A stretch of 64,000 nucleotides of DNA from positions 44,748,677 to 44,812,676 of the forward strand of contig CM048839.1 of NCBI GenBank assembly GCA_026545765.1, read 5' to 3'. The DNA comes from Plantago major. Taxonomy: Eukaryota > Streptophyta > Magnoliopsida > Lamiales > Plantaginaceae. The notes beneath the pieces were generated by a model. The model was not told where the DNA came from, searched no databases, and saw only the letters and a list, made by a program, of their open reading frames with translations. The translations under genes were made by a program, and so were the position numbers. Numbering within the stretch: the first letter of the stretch is position 1; each line of letters begins with the position of its first letter. This document shows positions 1 to 13,221 of the stretch, piece after piece.

Positions 1-261
1 ATTCATGGACTAAATGTGCATATTGCATTGCAGATTCATGATGTTCTGATATTTTACTTGTGGTTCTTCCTTTTTCTTGTCTTTTTATTTTTAGGGTGGG
101 TGTTAAAGCTGAAAAGTTGTGTGCTTTTTTTTTTTTTTTTTTTTTTCCTTTCCTTTTTTCACATTACTAAACTAGGCAGGGAGGTTTATGAGATCCTAGG
201 TGTGAGATACTGTATTTTGTCTCTTAGCAACAAGAAACATAACTATGTGGTTAATCTTTTA

Positions 262-349
262 GTGTCTGTTTGGCTAATGATTAAAAGCTTGATTTAAGTA
301 GAAATTTAAGTGTTTTTAACCATGTTTTAATCGTTAGCCAATCAGGCTA
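262..349. mobile_element. Tiny Tourist-like MITE (candidate)
   Basis: An 88-bp segment with imperfect terminal inverted repeats: the left end contains TTTGGCTAATGATTAAAA and the right end, read on the other strand, contains ATTGGCTAACGATTAAAA. TTA flanks both sides (259-261 and 350-352), as expected for PIF/Harbinger-derived MITEs. No coding capacity. The short size makes it a candidate rather than a firm call. Confidence 0.5.
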
Positions 350-725
350 TTAGTATGTTGGGCCTATACACCCTGGTGACCTAGAACTCATGTGGCTCCT
401 AAGAAAAATGGTTAAGGTTGGGTCTTTCTTGTCTTGTATTGTCTTCTCTATCGGGTGAGGTCAGCAAATTACTTCAAGGCCTGATACCTTCAATTTGCAG
501 TTGGTGTTGCTTATAGCAGCCAGCATATAATGTTTTCATCCAAATATAAACCAGGTGTTGCCAGCCAGGGACCAATATGGGGTGTACTGGAGGACTTCTC
601 TATGGTGTCTACATATTAGCTGAATATGGCTGGCCATTCTGTCAAGTTTTGCCCTTGTCTTTTACCTGATGATTAATTGTCAACCTGTGGTGATGCTTTT
701 ATGTGGATATAGATGCTAAAACCTT

Positions 726-778
726 GTCAAACGCCACACCAGCGTTTGACACGGTTTTGCAAGTGAGGCGTGCCTCAC
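726..778. repeat. Two adjacent perfect short hairpins
   Basis: GTCAAACGC at 726-734 pairs with GCGTTTGAC at 742-750 around a 7-base loop. GTGAGGC at 763-769 pairs with GCCTCAC at 772-778 around a 2-base loop. Both are perfect inverted repeats within 55 bp. No T-run follows that would suggest a short RNA, and the role is unknown. Confidence 0.7.
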
Positions 779-1418
779 AGGTTTCATCCCTTTTTTAACC
801 TTTTTTTAAAACTTTTATTTAGTATTATAACGATATCACGACCAGATCTTCTATTCAATTTAATCTTATTATCCAGTCTAATATTTATATCTTTTCTTAT
901 CGTTGTTACTCGTTCATTTGACATATGAGAACTTTGGTCCGTGCCATCTTGAAATCGCGTAGAAGGCAAATGAAGTGCAAAAGTTTGTGTGGGGTCAGTG
1001 GTTACAATGACTATTGTATTTGTGACTCTGTTCACTTGCTGAAGGGTCGATTGCAAGATCAAACAGGATCAAGAAACAAGCAGTCAACAAATGTAAGAGC
1101 AAGACGGACATCAAGAAACCTCCATAGAGAATCATGTCATGGAGAAAATCTTTAAAGCTAGACATCCAAAGAAAGAAACAATGTTCACATTCAAAAAGGT
1201 TAAGAAATATGGGAAGTTGCAGGTTACAAAAGTGATGACATTTGGTCAATCTTCTAAGAACTATGAAGCTGCTGAGGTTCATAGTTCTTATAACTGCTCA
1301 TGAAAGGAGCTCTTATTACAACCAAGACTTTCATTTCCATTCTTTTAAGTACCGTTTGAGATTAGAGCCAACCATATAGGATAGGTCAAAGATAAACTTA
1401 ACCGAGAGTTCCCCCTGA

Positions 1419-1440
1419 CCTAACCTAACCTAACCTAACC
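1419..1440. repeat. CCTAA short tandem run
   Basis: Four CCTAA units plus CC. It resembles but does not equal the plant telomere repeat CCCTAAA, and it is too short to mark an interstitial telomere. Confidence 0.8.
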
Positions 1441-1939
1441 CAACTCGTAGGCTTAGACTTTTGTGTGATGGGGTTGTGAGACTCTCAACTTATGCCTGGT
1501 ATATCCCTAAGAAAATGAATATATATAGTTTTACTTCCGGCTCAAGCATACTGTTGGTAGTTGGTCGAACAAGTCGAACCACGTAAATTGTTTCGTGTTC
1601 TCTGTTTACTTGATCAATAATACTAATAAAATTCTTGAACAACAGTACCTGCACAATTCATTATTTTCTTAATAATTTAAAGGTTGAAACCTTTTGATTT
1701 TCAAGTACATTTAGAAATTTTCCGAACCCTAACATCCTCAACTTTACAAAATGAGACTTAAAAGGTTAGTAGGTTACTAAAACGTAGAGCAAGATTACTT
1801 GTGTGATAAGCCAAAATCAGAACAACACACAACAATATATTGGAACAAAGTGCAAGATCACTTGTTTTTTGGGGGGACAAAAAAAGGTGTTTTGTACAGT
1901 TGAGTAAAACAACACTGTTTATTAATCCTTTCTCTCAAA

Positions 1940-4266
1940 CACAAGAAAATTATTTCTTCGGCTGCTTTGCCTTTGCTGACAGTTGTTTCTTCCTCCTCTG
2001 CCTCCTTCTCTAGGACCTACCGACTAAAAGGTAATAATAACGAGTTTTGGTTAGAGAGAGAGAAACACAAAGTTTTAGAGAGAGAGAGAAACCAGTCTGT
2101 ATCCTACTACTGGCTGGGTCTCGCGTAACTTTGGTTTTTCACATCTCCAAATTCACATTTCTCAGTTCATCTCCATTTTTTCCTGTGTTTTCAATCAGTT
2201 TCCTCAATTTCTGATTCGTTGCAGTTCCTTCGTCGTCTTCCGCTGGTGAGAGATTCTCCGGTAATATATATATGCTGTCGGCTTTATTCTATTTCGTTTT
2301 TCGAATAATTGCATCATTTTGCTCAGATTTAGGTCATTTCAGCTTTCTTTACACTTTCTGTTGCTACTCAATCCTAGGGTTTTCCCCCCTTAGTTGTAGA
2401 ATAGCGTAGGATTTGGGGGCAAAGACTGCAATTATGTTTTCATTTGCTTTCGTCTCAATATCATGTCTGTTATGCCTCAATTCACCCATTTCGAATCACC
2501 GACTGCTGCTATCGGTAGCAATTCTCGTGTTTTTCCCGTTCATAGGGATACAGTTGCATTCAATTGGAAATAACTTAGTAAGAGTAGTTGATGTTGATTT
2601 ATGGGGGTGTTTCCAGTTTAGCCTCTGCTCTGTAGAGCTGCTCTTGTTTTAGGTTGCGGCCGCTTTTCCTGCTTTTATTCTACTATGATGTGACTAAAGA
2701 GTTATAGGTAAACCAAAGGCTCTGGTGATATTTTATGTCTGTAATACTTGTGTTTTATTGATATTTGCATAGATATGGTGATTATGAACCGTTCATTCTT
2801 TGAGTTCTTAATGCAGTCAGCCAAGCGTAAATACTTACTATGTGCTTATTTTCTTATTAACATCAGTGTGAAGTTTTTGGTCAAATCTTGGAGCAGGTGG
2901 ATACTAAGTATACTGTGTAAGCCAGTTAAGGACCTCCTGAGGAACCACTATGTTACATGAAAATCATTAAGCACGCTAGGACATAGTGATTTGCTAATAT
3001 AGTCTATTTGAAGATTTGGCTAATTAAGAAGAAAATTCTCTACCTTCTGAATTCGTGTCTACACTGATCGTCAACTCTTTGCAGCACAAATTCTAGCCCT
3101 GTGCAACCTTTTTTTCCTGCCTTTTCTTGGTTTTCTATTGAATATTCAGCTGCTTCATTACAAGATCTTTTGACTCTTTGTGCTAATAATCCTCACCTGC
3201 ACAATTTTATGTGCGAACAAACTGTTGTTTTTAACTATAGTAATCATTACCTTTTCCTTTTCTTTTACATGCATAATTGCAGGACTGGGCTGAGATAGAT
3301 AGTTTTTCTTTTTCTTTCTTCCCAAGTTTGAGAAGAACCCTAAAATGAATTAGGGGTTTGGTTTAGATAAAGATGTAGTTTGTGTTTTATCTGTTTGTGT
3401 GTTGATATTGTGTAAAGTATGCCTTTATTACAGATGCAAATAATTTATTGTGTCTTGAGAATTATTGTGAATAACTCTTGTGTTTGTTAGTATCTGTTAG
3501 TTTGTCCAGTTGAATTTAACAAAATTATTGTTGTAAACTTCAACTGTATTGAAAACCTTATGGTTGCTGTTAGTGACACTAGTTAATGCTGGTTTGTTTT
3601 AGTCTCTGCCCTCTAGTGCAGGGTTTCTGTTGACTGATGTAGCCACTTCTGCTAGCTGTACTTCAGTGGATACTTGAAGACTTCTAGATAAACAGTGCTG
3701 TGGTGCCATCTGATGGTTGTATTCTTTGTGATTCCGTGGATAATTTGCACAAATTATTTAGATTAGAATAAAGTATCCTTAAAATTGTTGGTGTATGTCA
3801 TAAGAAAGCCAGTCTAATTTCAGAGACCTGGAAAACACAGATATAGCTGATTTGCTAATAAAGGCGATCTAGTTTTGATCTAAAGATCTATAGAGGTTTG
3901 GTTAATTTAAAACAGATGCATAATTTAGGTTAAGGATTAAGTTACCATTTATATGCAGCTGCTAAAGCACAGATCTTTCATTTCTTTGTGCTAAGAATCC
4001 CACATGTGCTATTTAAGAGTACAAGAACATGTGTTCTCTCGTCTGTTTATCAATAGTACTTGATTCGAACTTGTAGGTCATGATTTAGCAGATGTTTGAA
4101 TCTCTCAAAGTATAGTATTATATGGTTTAACATGTCGTGACTAACTGAACACCCATTTTGCCAATACTTAAGTTTCCCAATTATTGTGACCAGGTATTTC
4201 CGGCAACATTAGCAATGAGATAACTCAATTCTAGCCTTCCCTTGTGCGTGAGTCAATTGTACCACG
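1940..4266 (+). promoter_or_regulatory. Leader exon and 1.9-kb leader intron of the J-domain gene
   Basis: A CT-rich leader typical of plant 5' UTRs runs from roughly 1960 to 2260. It ends in CTCCG followed by GTAATATA, a good donor at 2261. The matching acceptor (ATTGTGACCAG) ends at 4193, giving a leader intron of about 1933 bp; the second leader piece, 4194-4266, runs into the ATG at 4267. Long leader introns near the start often raise expression in plants (general knowledge). Open frames inside the intron are short and unconvincing. The transcription start is not determined. Confidence 0.6.
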
Positions 4267-7200
4267 ATGGCTAGAAAAGGAAACCAGCAGAAGAATGGGA
4301 TGGAGCAACACTTGCCCAACCATAAGAAAGGTGTTACAGTTCCTGGACCTGCACCTTTAACGACAGAAGGTAGAGCTGATGTTGATGGAAAAAAGGTTGC
4401 TTCAGGTGAAGAACTTCCAAATGGTGTCAATTCGACGTCTTCCAAAAAGATCCCCGACGGCATACATCATGCTCAAGAGGGGAAGAAAAGTAAGAAAAAA
4501 ACAAGGAAACCTCAAAATAAAGAGAAGAAAGTTACAGAAGAGGCGGTTACAGATCAAGCAGTCCCCTGTGAAGATAATACTGGAACCGGCAAAAATGATT
4601 CGTCTCCAGCAGATGTATCAAATATAAGAGATGCAACTGATCACAACTCCAACCATGCTCCCAATTCAACTAGTCCAAAGTCTTTTGATAACATACCCAG
4701 TGGATTTGATAGAGAAGATGGCCTAGGAAATGTGGAGTTCCCTGAAACTGCGATTTTTAAATTTATGAGGACTGCAGCATTATCTGTAGCAAAGGCATCT
4801 GCCGAATGGGTAGAGAGGCAAAAACCTGCCTTGATCAGCCTAAAAGCTTCTACCCTGAAGATGCGTGATCATGTACAAGTGAAGATTCAGCTTGTGCAGC
4901 CAATCTTGTTCAAGTGGATTATGCATGTGGGGAATATAATGCTTCTTCTTTTCATGGTTTGGTTAGACTGTACTTTAAGGGGCATTGATTCTTTTATACG
5001 CATGGGAACGACGTCATTTTTCTCAATTGTGTGGTGTGGTGTTTTCTCAGTAGTTGCCATGGCTGGGATCAGCAAATTTCTAATGATACTGGTAAGCATC
5101 ATACGTACCTCATCTAAAATGATGGTCTGTTCCTTCTTATCTATATCAGATGTCGTTAGCAATTGTGTTTCCAGACCTTGTAATGTTTTATTTCAGTCCA
5201 TAGTGTATTTTGTTGAGTATTTAATTTTGTTTTCATTTCTGTATGATGGAAAGTTAGGAAAGTTTGGTCATTTTCAGTCAGTGCTATTTAGCAATGGATT
5301 CCCTTGTCATTTTCTGGAAATAAAAAAGAAGCCACTTATGCTAATATAAATAGGGCTTAGGCTACATGACTAAAGAAAGAATTACATTGGACAGAGAACA
5401 TGTGTCAGTCTCCCCAGTGTATGTTCATTTTTCTTTTTGTTGGGGACTTCACTGAAATTTCAGTGCTTTTGATATTCATCCAAGCAGTTTCAACTTTAGA
5501 GCATGGAAACTATTTTACTTCATTTCGTTCTTGTTATGATATGTCACTACGGGGAACCTCCTCCTCACCACCCCCCCCCCCCCCCTCCGTGTCTTCTCTC
5601 TCTCTGTCCGTATATTGTTTTTATTATTATTTTGTCTTTTTCTGGTTTTTTTTTTGGGGTTTGAAATGGAAACTGTGCTGTCGGTTTGTGTGTCTTATTT
5701 TTGCGCTACGGGTGCTGCAGGCTGCATGTGCTATAGTTGGACTATTTCTCGGGTTTGCTCTCGGCCTCATATTGGCTGGCATCAGTGGAGCAATTCTTCT
5801 GTGGTTTTACGGGAGCTTTTGGACGACTGGGTTTATTATCTTGGTTGGAGGTTAAAAGATTTTTCTTCATCTGCATTCTTATTTTTGTCTCACTGTAAAC
5901 CTAAAATTCCAACAGTATCCTGGACTGATTTTGGTGCTACATAAATCTGCAGGATTGGCCTTTATACTGGGACGTGACCGTTTCTCTCTCTTCATCTTAA
6001 GTGCCTATTCTGCCTATTGTGCATGGAATTATGTTGGATGGCTTGGCTTGCTTTTAAGCTTGAATTTATCATTTATATCGAGCGATGTCATCTTATATTT
6101 CCTGCGAAATGTGATTAATGAGCAAGGGCGACCTACATTTCCAGACCAAGCAGCTAGAAGGCAAAGTCAACCTTCATCTTCTCCTAATGGCTCAGTACAT
6201 GCTACATTTTCTGAAACTGTTGCTGGTCCACCCAGTGATCGTAGCCCAGGGGTAGCATCAACTAGTGGAACTGATCCTGAAATGACATCTGAAGATGAAG
6301 TTGTCAGGTTATTGAACTGTTCAGATCATTATGCAGCATTAGGTTTGACCCGATATGGGGATGTAGATGTCTCTTTCATTAAGAGGGAATACAGAAAAAA
6401 GGTGAGTGGAAGATATTGGCTTTACTGGAAACTGTTAACTTCTGTTATCCGATATGTTTAACTGCAAGTCATGCTTTCTGGAGATAATAACTTCAAGTTC
6501 CATGTTTTTAAATTTGAGTATTTCTTTCATAATCCATGTCTCAGGCAATGCTTGTTCATCCCGATAAAAATATGGGCAATGAAAAGGCAGCGGACGCTTT
6601 CAAAAAACTTCAGAATGCTTACGAGGTATGCACTTGTTCCAATCCAACTTAATAATTTCCTAATTCGTTGCAATCTGAGAGATATTCGCTCCCTTAGGTT
6701 TTACTGGATTCCTTCAAGCGCAAAGAATACGATGATGAGTTGAAAAGGGAAGAGCTGCTGAATTATTTCCATGAGCTCAACAATTCTTCCCATGAGGTTC
6801 GAACTATATCTGTTTCATCTTTCTTTTTAACCATTTCATTATGTTGATTGCATGCTTGCTACTACTAACGCACCAGGAGAAACCCATAAAAAAGCTTAAA
6901 TCTCGTATCCTTATATTTGCAGCATAGACGGCATGGCATGTTCACCTCGACATTTGCTCACAGAGAGGCTGACGGTGATGCATTAACTGGAGAGCCCAGA
7001 CGAATTGCGTGCAAGAAGTGTGGCTTTTTCCATGTCTGGTTTCTTACCAAGAAGTTAAAATCTAGAGCAAGATGGTGCCAGGTTTGTCACTCAAACTTCA
7101 ATGGACTTGGGTTCATGTAAAAAATTAGAAATAACTCTAGTCTACTTTTGTATGGCTCATTTTCTCATCTCAGTGGATATGCATGTTAAATGGATTCTAA

Positions 7201-8756
7201 TACTTTTTGGCTTGCCATATTGAAGGAATGTAAAGAATTTCATCCGGCCAAAGATGGGGATGGATGGGTCGAGCAGTCTTCCCAGCCCTTCCTTTTTGGG
7301 ATGCTTCAGAAGGTAACGTACAATAAGAACTAGCACATCTAGTAATTTTACAAAAGTTTGTATGTCCATTACGATCATGATTATCTTCCTTCTTACAAGT
7401 TACTTTGAATATCAGGTTGATGCTCCCTCTGCTTATGTGTGTGCCGATGGCAAGGTGTATGACGCAACAGAATGGTACATTTGTCAGGTAACGTTTTCTG
7501 TTTCTATCTTTCATTTTCTCCTTTCCTGGCTGTATTGGAATTTTTTGGAAACGCGTTTTGCCCCCGTATGTTTGAAAAAAATGTGCGAAGTGCTTGCAAG
7601 GTTGCGACTTGCCCCCTAAAGTTTTAAAATGCATGTGTTTCCCCTGTAAAAATCACCCATATCCAAAATTTCACGAGTCAATCGCATAAAGTTTGAAACT
7701 TCAAGGAGCAGATTGCAAACCTGTACACTTTAAGGATCAGTTTGCACAAAGGTACAAAGTTGATGGGGCAAGCTGCGATGTTTTAAACTCTATGTGATTT
7801 CCCATGTAAGAAGCACCAATATCCTAAATTTCAAATCGCATAAAAGTTTGAAACTTCAAGGGACAAATTGCAAACCTGTACACTTTAGGGGGGCAGTTTG
7901 CATGAAAGTACAAAGTTGATGGGGCAAGTTGCACCCTGCAAAGTTTATGGGTCAATTAGCAGACATTGGTCAAAAGAGTGTTTGGCTAACAACTAAAACC
8001 CTAAAACCAAGTTACAAACACCTAAATTTTTCCGGATATCGGAAATTGATAACTATAGTTGGTAGAACTTGAGGAGAGTACAATGGCAAATTCTAAACAT
8101 TTGGGAAGCCTAAAGTACCAGCCCTTCGTGCAGGAACTAACAAAAATATAATCTTAAAAGTCTAGCTTTCATTCTTATCGCACATGCACTGGTGGGCTTT
8201 GCCCCCCAGGCAAAAGCAGATGAAATGCAATAAAGTGCTTGCTTCATTTATACCATCACAGAAATTTTGCACATTATGATATTTGGATACAGTATATGGG
8301 CTTTCAGAAAAATGTATAAGAAATAAAATCTTGTTAGGAGTACCTCACAGGGATGGTTTTTAGGCTTCTATGGAATCGGAACTGTGATATTATATCAATT
8401 TTTGTAGCGAAAAGATACTTGATGTTCACTTGGTCTAGTGTTGTACTCCATTCCTGCAGGGCATGAGATGTTCAGTCAACAGCCACAAGCCTACATTTCA
8501 TGTGAACACAAGCATTGTCTCGAAAAATAACCACACAAAAGGAAGTGGTTCTGGACAAAAGGGTGGAATTCCAACACCTAATATGGAAGAGACAATGACA
8601 GAGGAAGAATTCTTCGAGTGGCTACAAAATGCGATGCAAAGTGGCAGCTTCGAGAATTTCAATGAGAATCCTCCCGGGTTTAGCACCAAGAGTAATGGAA
8701 GCAATAGCAATAGTGCCAGTAGCAAGAAAAAGAAGAAGGGGAAGAAGCAATGGTGA
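4267..8756 (+). CDS. Membrane J-domain co-chaperone with Jiv90 domain (DNAJC14-like)
   Basis: Nine coding exons join in frame: 4267-5091, 5721-5850, 5953-6401, 6545-6625, 6698-6796, 6923-7081, 7226-7312, 7416-7487 and 8460-8756, giving 732 residues. The N-terminus is Lys-rich and low in complexity. Several hydrophobic segments follow between about residues 215 and 370, so it is a multi-pass membrane protein. A J domain lies at about 440-510 with the HPD motif at 473-475, which stimulates Hsp70 ATPase. Residues 529 to about 640 hold paired cysteines (CKKCGFFHVW, WCQECKEFHP) and match the Jiv90 (cleavage-inducing chaperone) domain of animal DNAJC14. The tail is Lys-rich and ends KKKKKGKKQW. By analogy with DNAJC14 it probably sits in the ER membrane and helps fold or export membrane proteins; that is inference. 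Every junction is GT-AG and there are no breaks. Confidence 0.9.
7630..7945. repeat. Tandem pair of ~160-bp units in the last intron of the J-domain gene
   Basis: Two diverged copies of about 158-160 bp (about 7630-7789 and 7790-7945) share blocks such as TTTGAAACTTCAAGG, GCAAACCTGTACACTTTA and TACAAAGTTGATGGGGCAAG. They lie inside the 972-bp intron 7488-8459, the longest coding-region intron of this gene. They are non-coding and may be remnants of a repeat-rich terminal inverted repeat; the source is not identified. Confidence 0.7.
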
Positions 8757-9906
8757 AGCAAAAATTGTTTCCCAGAATTGATTTACAACTGTAGCTTGCT
8801 ACCTTTTAAAGATTTGTACAGCATTTTTGTCCGAAAAATCTTGGTCGAGCAGTCGGTTGTTAGATTAGATAATGTGAAGAATGGGCTGTTGTGCTGACAA
8901 AAAGGCAGCTTTACATGAGAGAGAGAGAAGGGTGCCTGTTATAATCGGCGATGCTCCATTTCTATTCTACTTGGTATATGTGATGATTACCAATACTTGG
9001 TAGTATCAATTTTCAGTATCGATGTCCAACAATTTATATGCAGGTTCTAATGCCAATATTCAGATGGTACAACCTCCGCCCTGGATAAGTCAATACATAG
9101 GATTGACGTGTAGCTTTAACTTTTAAGTAAAAAGTTAAAATAAATTATGAAAGATATAAATATAGTAAAATGTGTAGTTGTGTGTGAAATTAATATATTA
9201 TTTATTACTCCCCAATGAGGGGTAAGTTAAATCTTTATTAAAGTATGTGGAATGAATAAAACTTAAGTTTTCAAGCAAAGCTAACAAATGTCACAACACC
9301 AGGTGTTCCAGATTGCTTTATATTCTGACTTTTTCAGGGCAAAATTTGAAGAGGAAAATTCATATAGTATCGTATATAAAAAAAGGTTCTTGTAACCGTT
9401 CAATTTGGACACCTTATGTAGGATAGTGGATACATTAGTAGTGACTCCGCCCCGACCTCTAAAGAGAACATATAATTAGACTTATTATGGTCATTGGAAA
9501 ATTGTGAATGGAGATCTTGTGCAGTGTGGGGGCAAGGAGTTTGAGCTAGGGGTGAGTGCGGACGGATATGAACGGGTATTTATAAAAAATCAAATCGACT
9601 CCCTATGAGCCATGACAGATGATTATAACTATAATGCGACGCAAGTAAAATACTTTTCCAATGCGTAACAACAATGGCTGGCGGATTTGCAGGTGAATAT
9701 AGAAATAAAAAAAATCATAAATGAAACTATATATTATTGGACCAGAAGCACAGGAGTTGGAGGTACAGAACCAAAATTGCAATGAATCCAATTTCAATTA
9801 ATCAATCATATTTGCATTGCTACCCCCTGTCTCCTTACCCCCTTCTAAAACCCTCTGTTATCTATCTTCTTCTTCTTGTTCAACTGCTGAACGAAGATTG
9901 CTAATA
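8757..9906. other. 3' UTR and intergenic spacer
   Basis: The 3' UTR of the J-domain gene probably ends near 9060. The rest is AT-rich spacer. The stretch at 9546-9580 (starting TAGGGGTGAGTGCGGACGG) resembles the end of a hAT-type element, but no partner end was found. A TATA-like CTATATATTA at about 9726-9735 could serve the next gene. Confidence 0.4.
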
Positions 9907-12415
9907 ATGGAGTCCATCACACTTCTACACTCTCCTCAGTACTCACTTAACCCCAAATCTTGTATCTTTTCATCAACATTCCCTCGAAAATACGCCACTT
10001 CTTCTTCTTCCCAATTGTCCTTCTTGCTGCTGCCTTCATTTTTTTCACATAGCTTAGGAAAGCTCAAGACTAATTCAACCATAGTTGCAGCTGCCAAGAA
10101 AGAAAACAGCAAGAACCTCAACAAGAACAAAAAAGAAGATACCCATAGTTTCGTTGCCAGGCCGGATGAAGCGACTGGCCCTTTTCCCGAATCAGTGCTC
10201 CTTAAAGAGGTCACACTTTATCTGCTCTTCAATTTGCTTTTCCAATTACAATTACAGTTACCAAATTGCTTTTACTTTCAAATTTACCTGTATGTATATT
10301 GGGTTACTTTCTTGTCCTTGGAGATTCAAGTTTTCATAATTTCGATACCATAGCAGTTTTTTTTTAACCCCAATTGCAGACTAAAGCTAGGTTTTGGTGA
10401 TGGGAAATTTACAGGGTAGTGACCTGTGTTAGATTGGGTAATTTGGATGTATTTGACCAAACCAGACTAATAAGATTGAAGGTGTTTTTGGTTTCGAATA
10501 GTTGGTGAAACCAACATTACTTGCTTTTGTATGTGTGTATTTTTGTAGAATTCTTAATAATGTTCACCATTGGTTGTTTATTGTTCAAATGAAAGACGAT
10601 TATTGTACTTCTTCTATTGCTCCCCGCTCCCTTATTTGAGTTTGCTGAGGGGTCCATGTGTGGATTGTTTGGAACAGAGAAAGGTTGATGAAGATGGTAG
10701 GCGTATCCCAGAATTTGCAGATGCAGAAGAGCGTGAGTGTTCATGATCACGATCATTTCTTCTTTACCTTCAGTTATCTTTTGCCTTGCTTTATTTTGTG
10801 TATTATCTATTATGTCAAACAAGGTCAATAGTTGGGTAGTAGAAACTGAAACGATGAGGCCAAATTTTGATGCAGGTGAACTCTTTACGGCTCTGAATCT
10901 GCGGCTTGAAAGTGATACAGGTGTAGATCAAAGTAAGAAATTCTCCTATACTTCAATTCTTTTTTCCAGTTCTTACGTGTAACTGAGGTCTTCTGATAAT
11001 TGGGAGTAGAAAATGGAACTTTCCATAATGCCGAGTCATGGTTTATTGCTAATTATTTCTGTAAAATTCTTTCTCCATTCATGGTGCCGCTAAGGCAGGT
11101 CTAGCGGTTAAGTAATTCAGATTAATTGCTTTGTTGTAACATTCTTGTGTGATGCATAACTTGAATAATATCACCGCCTTCCTCTTCTCACAAATTTGTT
11201 GATGGAAAGAGAATCAAAATATGATTTACTAAAAACCTGAACCTTTTGATAGTTCTTGCATGTTATCGGCACAAAGTAAAATGTCTTCGTTACAAGAACC
11301 AAAATCTTGTAGCACGTTGTTTTATAGATTTAGCATTTATTCTTACATTATTCATTTTCTCCTACTTTGTGCAGTGCGGCATTACGAGGTGGTGTATCTA
11401 ATCCATGAGAATCACAAAGAAGAGGTTGAGAATGTCAACTTGAAAGTTCAAGGTGAAATTATTCTCTGTTATTTCAATCTGACACGTTTTGTTAATCATT
11501 GGGTGCTAGCGATGGATTTTTCAAAGCCTTTGGTTATAGTGGATAGATAGTGTACTCAAGCTAACAAACTTGATATGAACCTCTTTCACAATGTTGTCTA
11601 TGATTTATCTGGCTATAGTTGCCATCATCCAAGCTAGTTGGACCTGTGCTTTGAGCGTAACTTGAAAGTTCGTAGCCCTGTCTAGAGCAATTTTTCCATT
11701 TCCCTTTCAACCTTAAGGTTCCATTGTGTCTTGTTCTAACATTTGAGTGCGCAAATTTTCTAATGGCCTAGCAAGCCCGTCAGAAGGTTGTTACATGCAA
11801 TTAATCCAAGACAACCTTTTCTTTTCTTCTCCTTATTCTACTTGTGCACATGGATATTTTCAGTATATGCATCCTCTGAAGATATTGTCTTTGTTGATTA
11901 ACGTTTGTACAGATTTCTTGAAGGAAAAGAAGGGAAAGGTGTGGAGATTCAGTGACTGGGGTGTGCGTAGACTGGCATACCCGATACAAAAGGCAAGGAA
12001 TGCCCATTATATATTAATGAACTTCGAGATCAAAGCTCAATGGATAAATGATTTCAAGAGCATGCTAGACACAGACGAGAGGATTATTCGGCATATGGTG
12101 ATAAAGAAAGACGAGGCTGAGACTGAAGATTGTCCTCCACCTCCAGAGTTCCATACTTTACGAGGTGACACGTACGACTCTGATGAAGACGATTCAGATT
12201 ATGATGAGGATGATGACGATGAGTACGATGATGAGGAATATGATGATGAGGATGAGGAGGATGGTGATGTGGATGAGGAGGAGGATGGTGATGAGGAGGA
12301 TGATGGTGATGTGAATGAGGAGGATGATGGAATTATCTACGTTGATGATGACGACGACTTAGATTCCAGTAGTTCACAAAGAAGCAAGCAAATGGCTCAA
12401 ACAGTAGGGCGCTAG
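9907..12415 (+). CDS. RPS6: Plastid small-subunit ribosomal protein bS6c
   Basis: Five exons (9907-10209, 10678-10732, 10876-10932, 11375-11452, 11913-12415) give 331 residues. The Ser/Thr-rich, acid-poor N-terminus (about 1-60) looks like a chloroplast transit peptide. The S6 fold lies at about 139-230: it opens MRHYEVVYLIHE and continues with WGVRRLAYPIQKARNAHY and DERIIRHMVIKKDEA, hallmarks of bacterial-type S6. The product should sit in the 30S subunit of plastid ribosomes and bind 16S rRNA next to bS18. Residues 250-315 form a strongly acidic Asp/Glu tail, longer than I would expect from bacterial S6. I chose the ATG at 9907 because it begins the transit-peptide-like stretch; an in-frame ATG at 9817 would add 30 residues. 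The gene is tail to tail with the PPR gene. Confidence 0.9.
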
Positions 12416-13221
12416 TTCCTTGTGTTGTCAGAATCCAGGGGTTTAACTAGAAAAGTAGCTAGAAGTATGTAATGTAATCTGATAACTTCATATTCTTTTT
12501 GTTGAGATGAATCTGTTATAAAGAAGAATGATTACTGCATTTCTGGTAATTGTTAGTACTTGTATTTGTTTGTCTGTTCACTTGCTTAATAGCTGAGACA
12601 ACCATGTATGAAATAAATCTAACTACATCTGTGACAATCCTAAACAGAGCAGTAGTTCCGATTGATGAACACGTTTCAATTACTCGAATCGAACAAATTA
12701 CATTCCCTGGTAGAATTCATGAAATCTCATCAATTAAGAAAATTTTACATTACTAGAATAAGAAAGAAGGATGTGTGAAGAGCACAAGTGACAGTTCTCC
12801 AATTGTTCAGGAACAGGTTCTAACTCTCATGTTGCTATTACAACCCAGTTATCTGCAGACAACAGAGAGAAGTGAATAAGTGAAACCATCTCCATGATTG
12901 AAAACTTTGAAAAGGACCAACTCAAAGAAGCTCTAACTAAACCTTCAGCTCCTTGAAATGGTGAATGATACTTCGAGCAACTTGTCTAATTCTCCGTCTC
13001 ATTTGTAATTTCTTTATATCATCTCTGGAAGGTAAAAAAATAAGGTCATCATTTCAGGCCACAATATCATAAAATGGTGTAAAACAAAAATATGAAAAAG
13101 ATGAAACGATACTACAGAGAGACATGCATACTCGATATATTATGTAGAGTTGCGAGCCATCAGAATCAGGCTCGTCTTGACTTTGTGATATTGCATCTTG
13201 ATATCTTACAGTTTTAAGTTT
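12416..13221. other. Convergent intergenic spacer between bS6c and PPR genes
   Basis: This stretch carries the 3' UTRs of two converging genes and little else. I see no gene, repeat or RNA in it. Confidence 0.6.

Larger units (their letters stand above)
350..1900. other. Upstream intergenic region, no gene recognised
   Basis: No convincing gene is seen. Short open frames on both strands around 780-1280 overlap one another and have no recognisable domain. Two small perfect hairpins lie at 726-778, a CCTAA run at 1419-1440, and the stretch near 1450-1660 has the texture of an old LTR end (weak impression only). Toward 1900 the sequence grades into the promoter of the J-domain gene. Confidence 0.5.

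Noticed and set aside
784-1282. Overlapping open frames on both strands
   Set aside because: They overlap one another, have no known domain and no supporting splice or promoter signals; the plus and minus frames cannot both be coding.
1419-1440. Telomere-like CCTAA run
   Set aside because: Unit is CCTAA and not CCCTAAA, and four copies are within chance for plant leader DNA.
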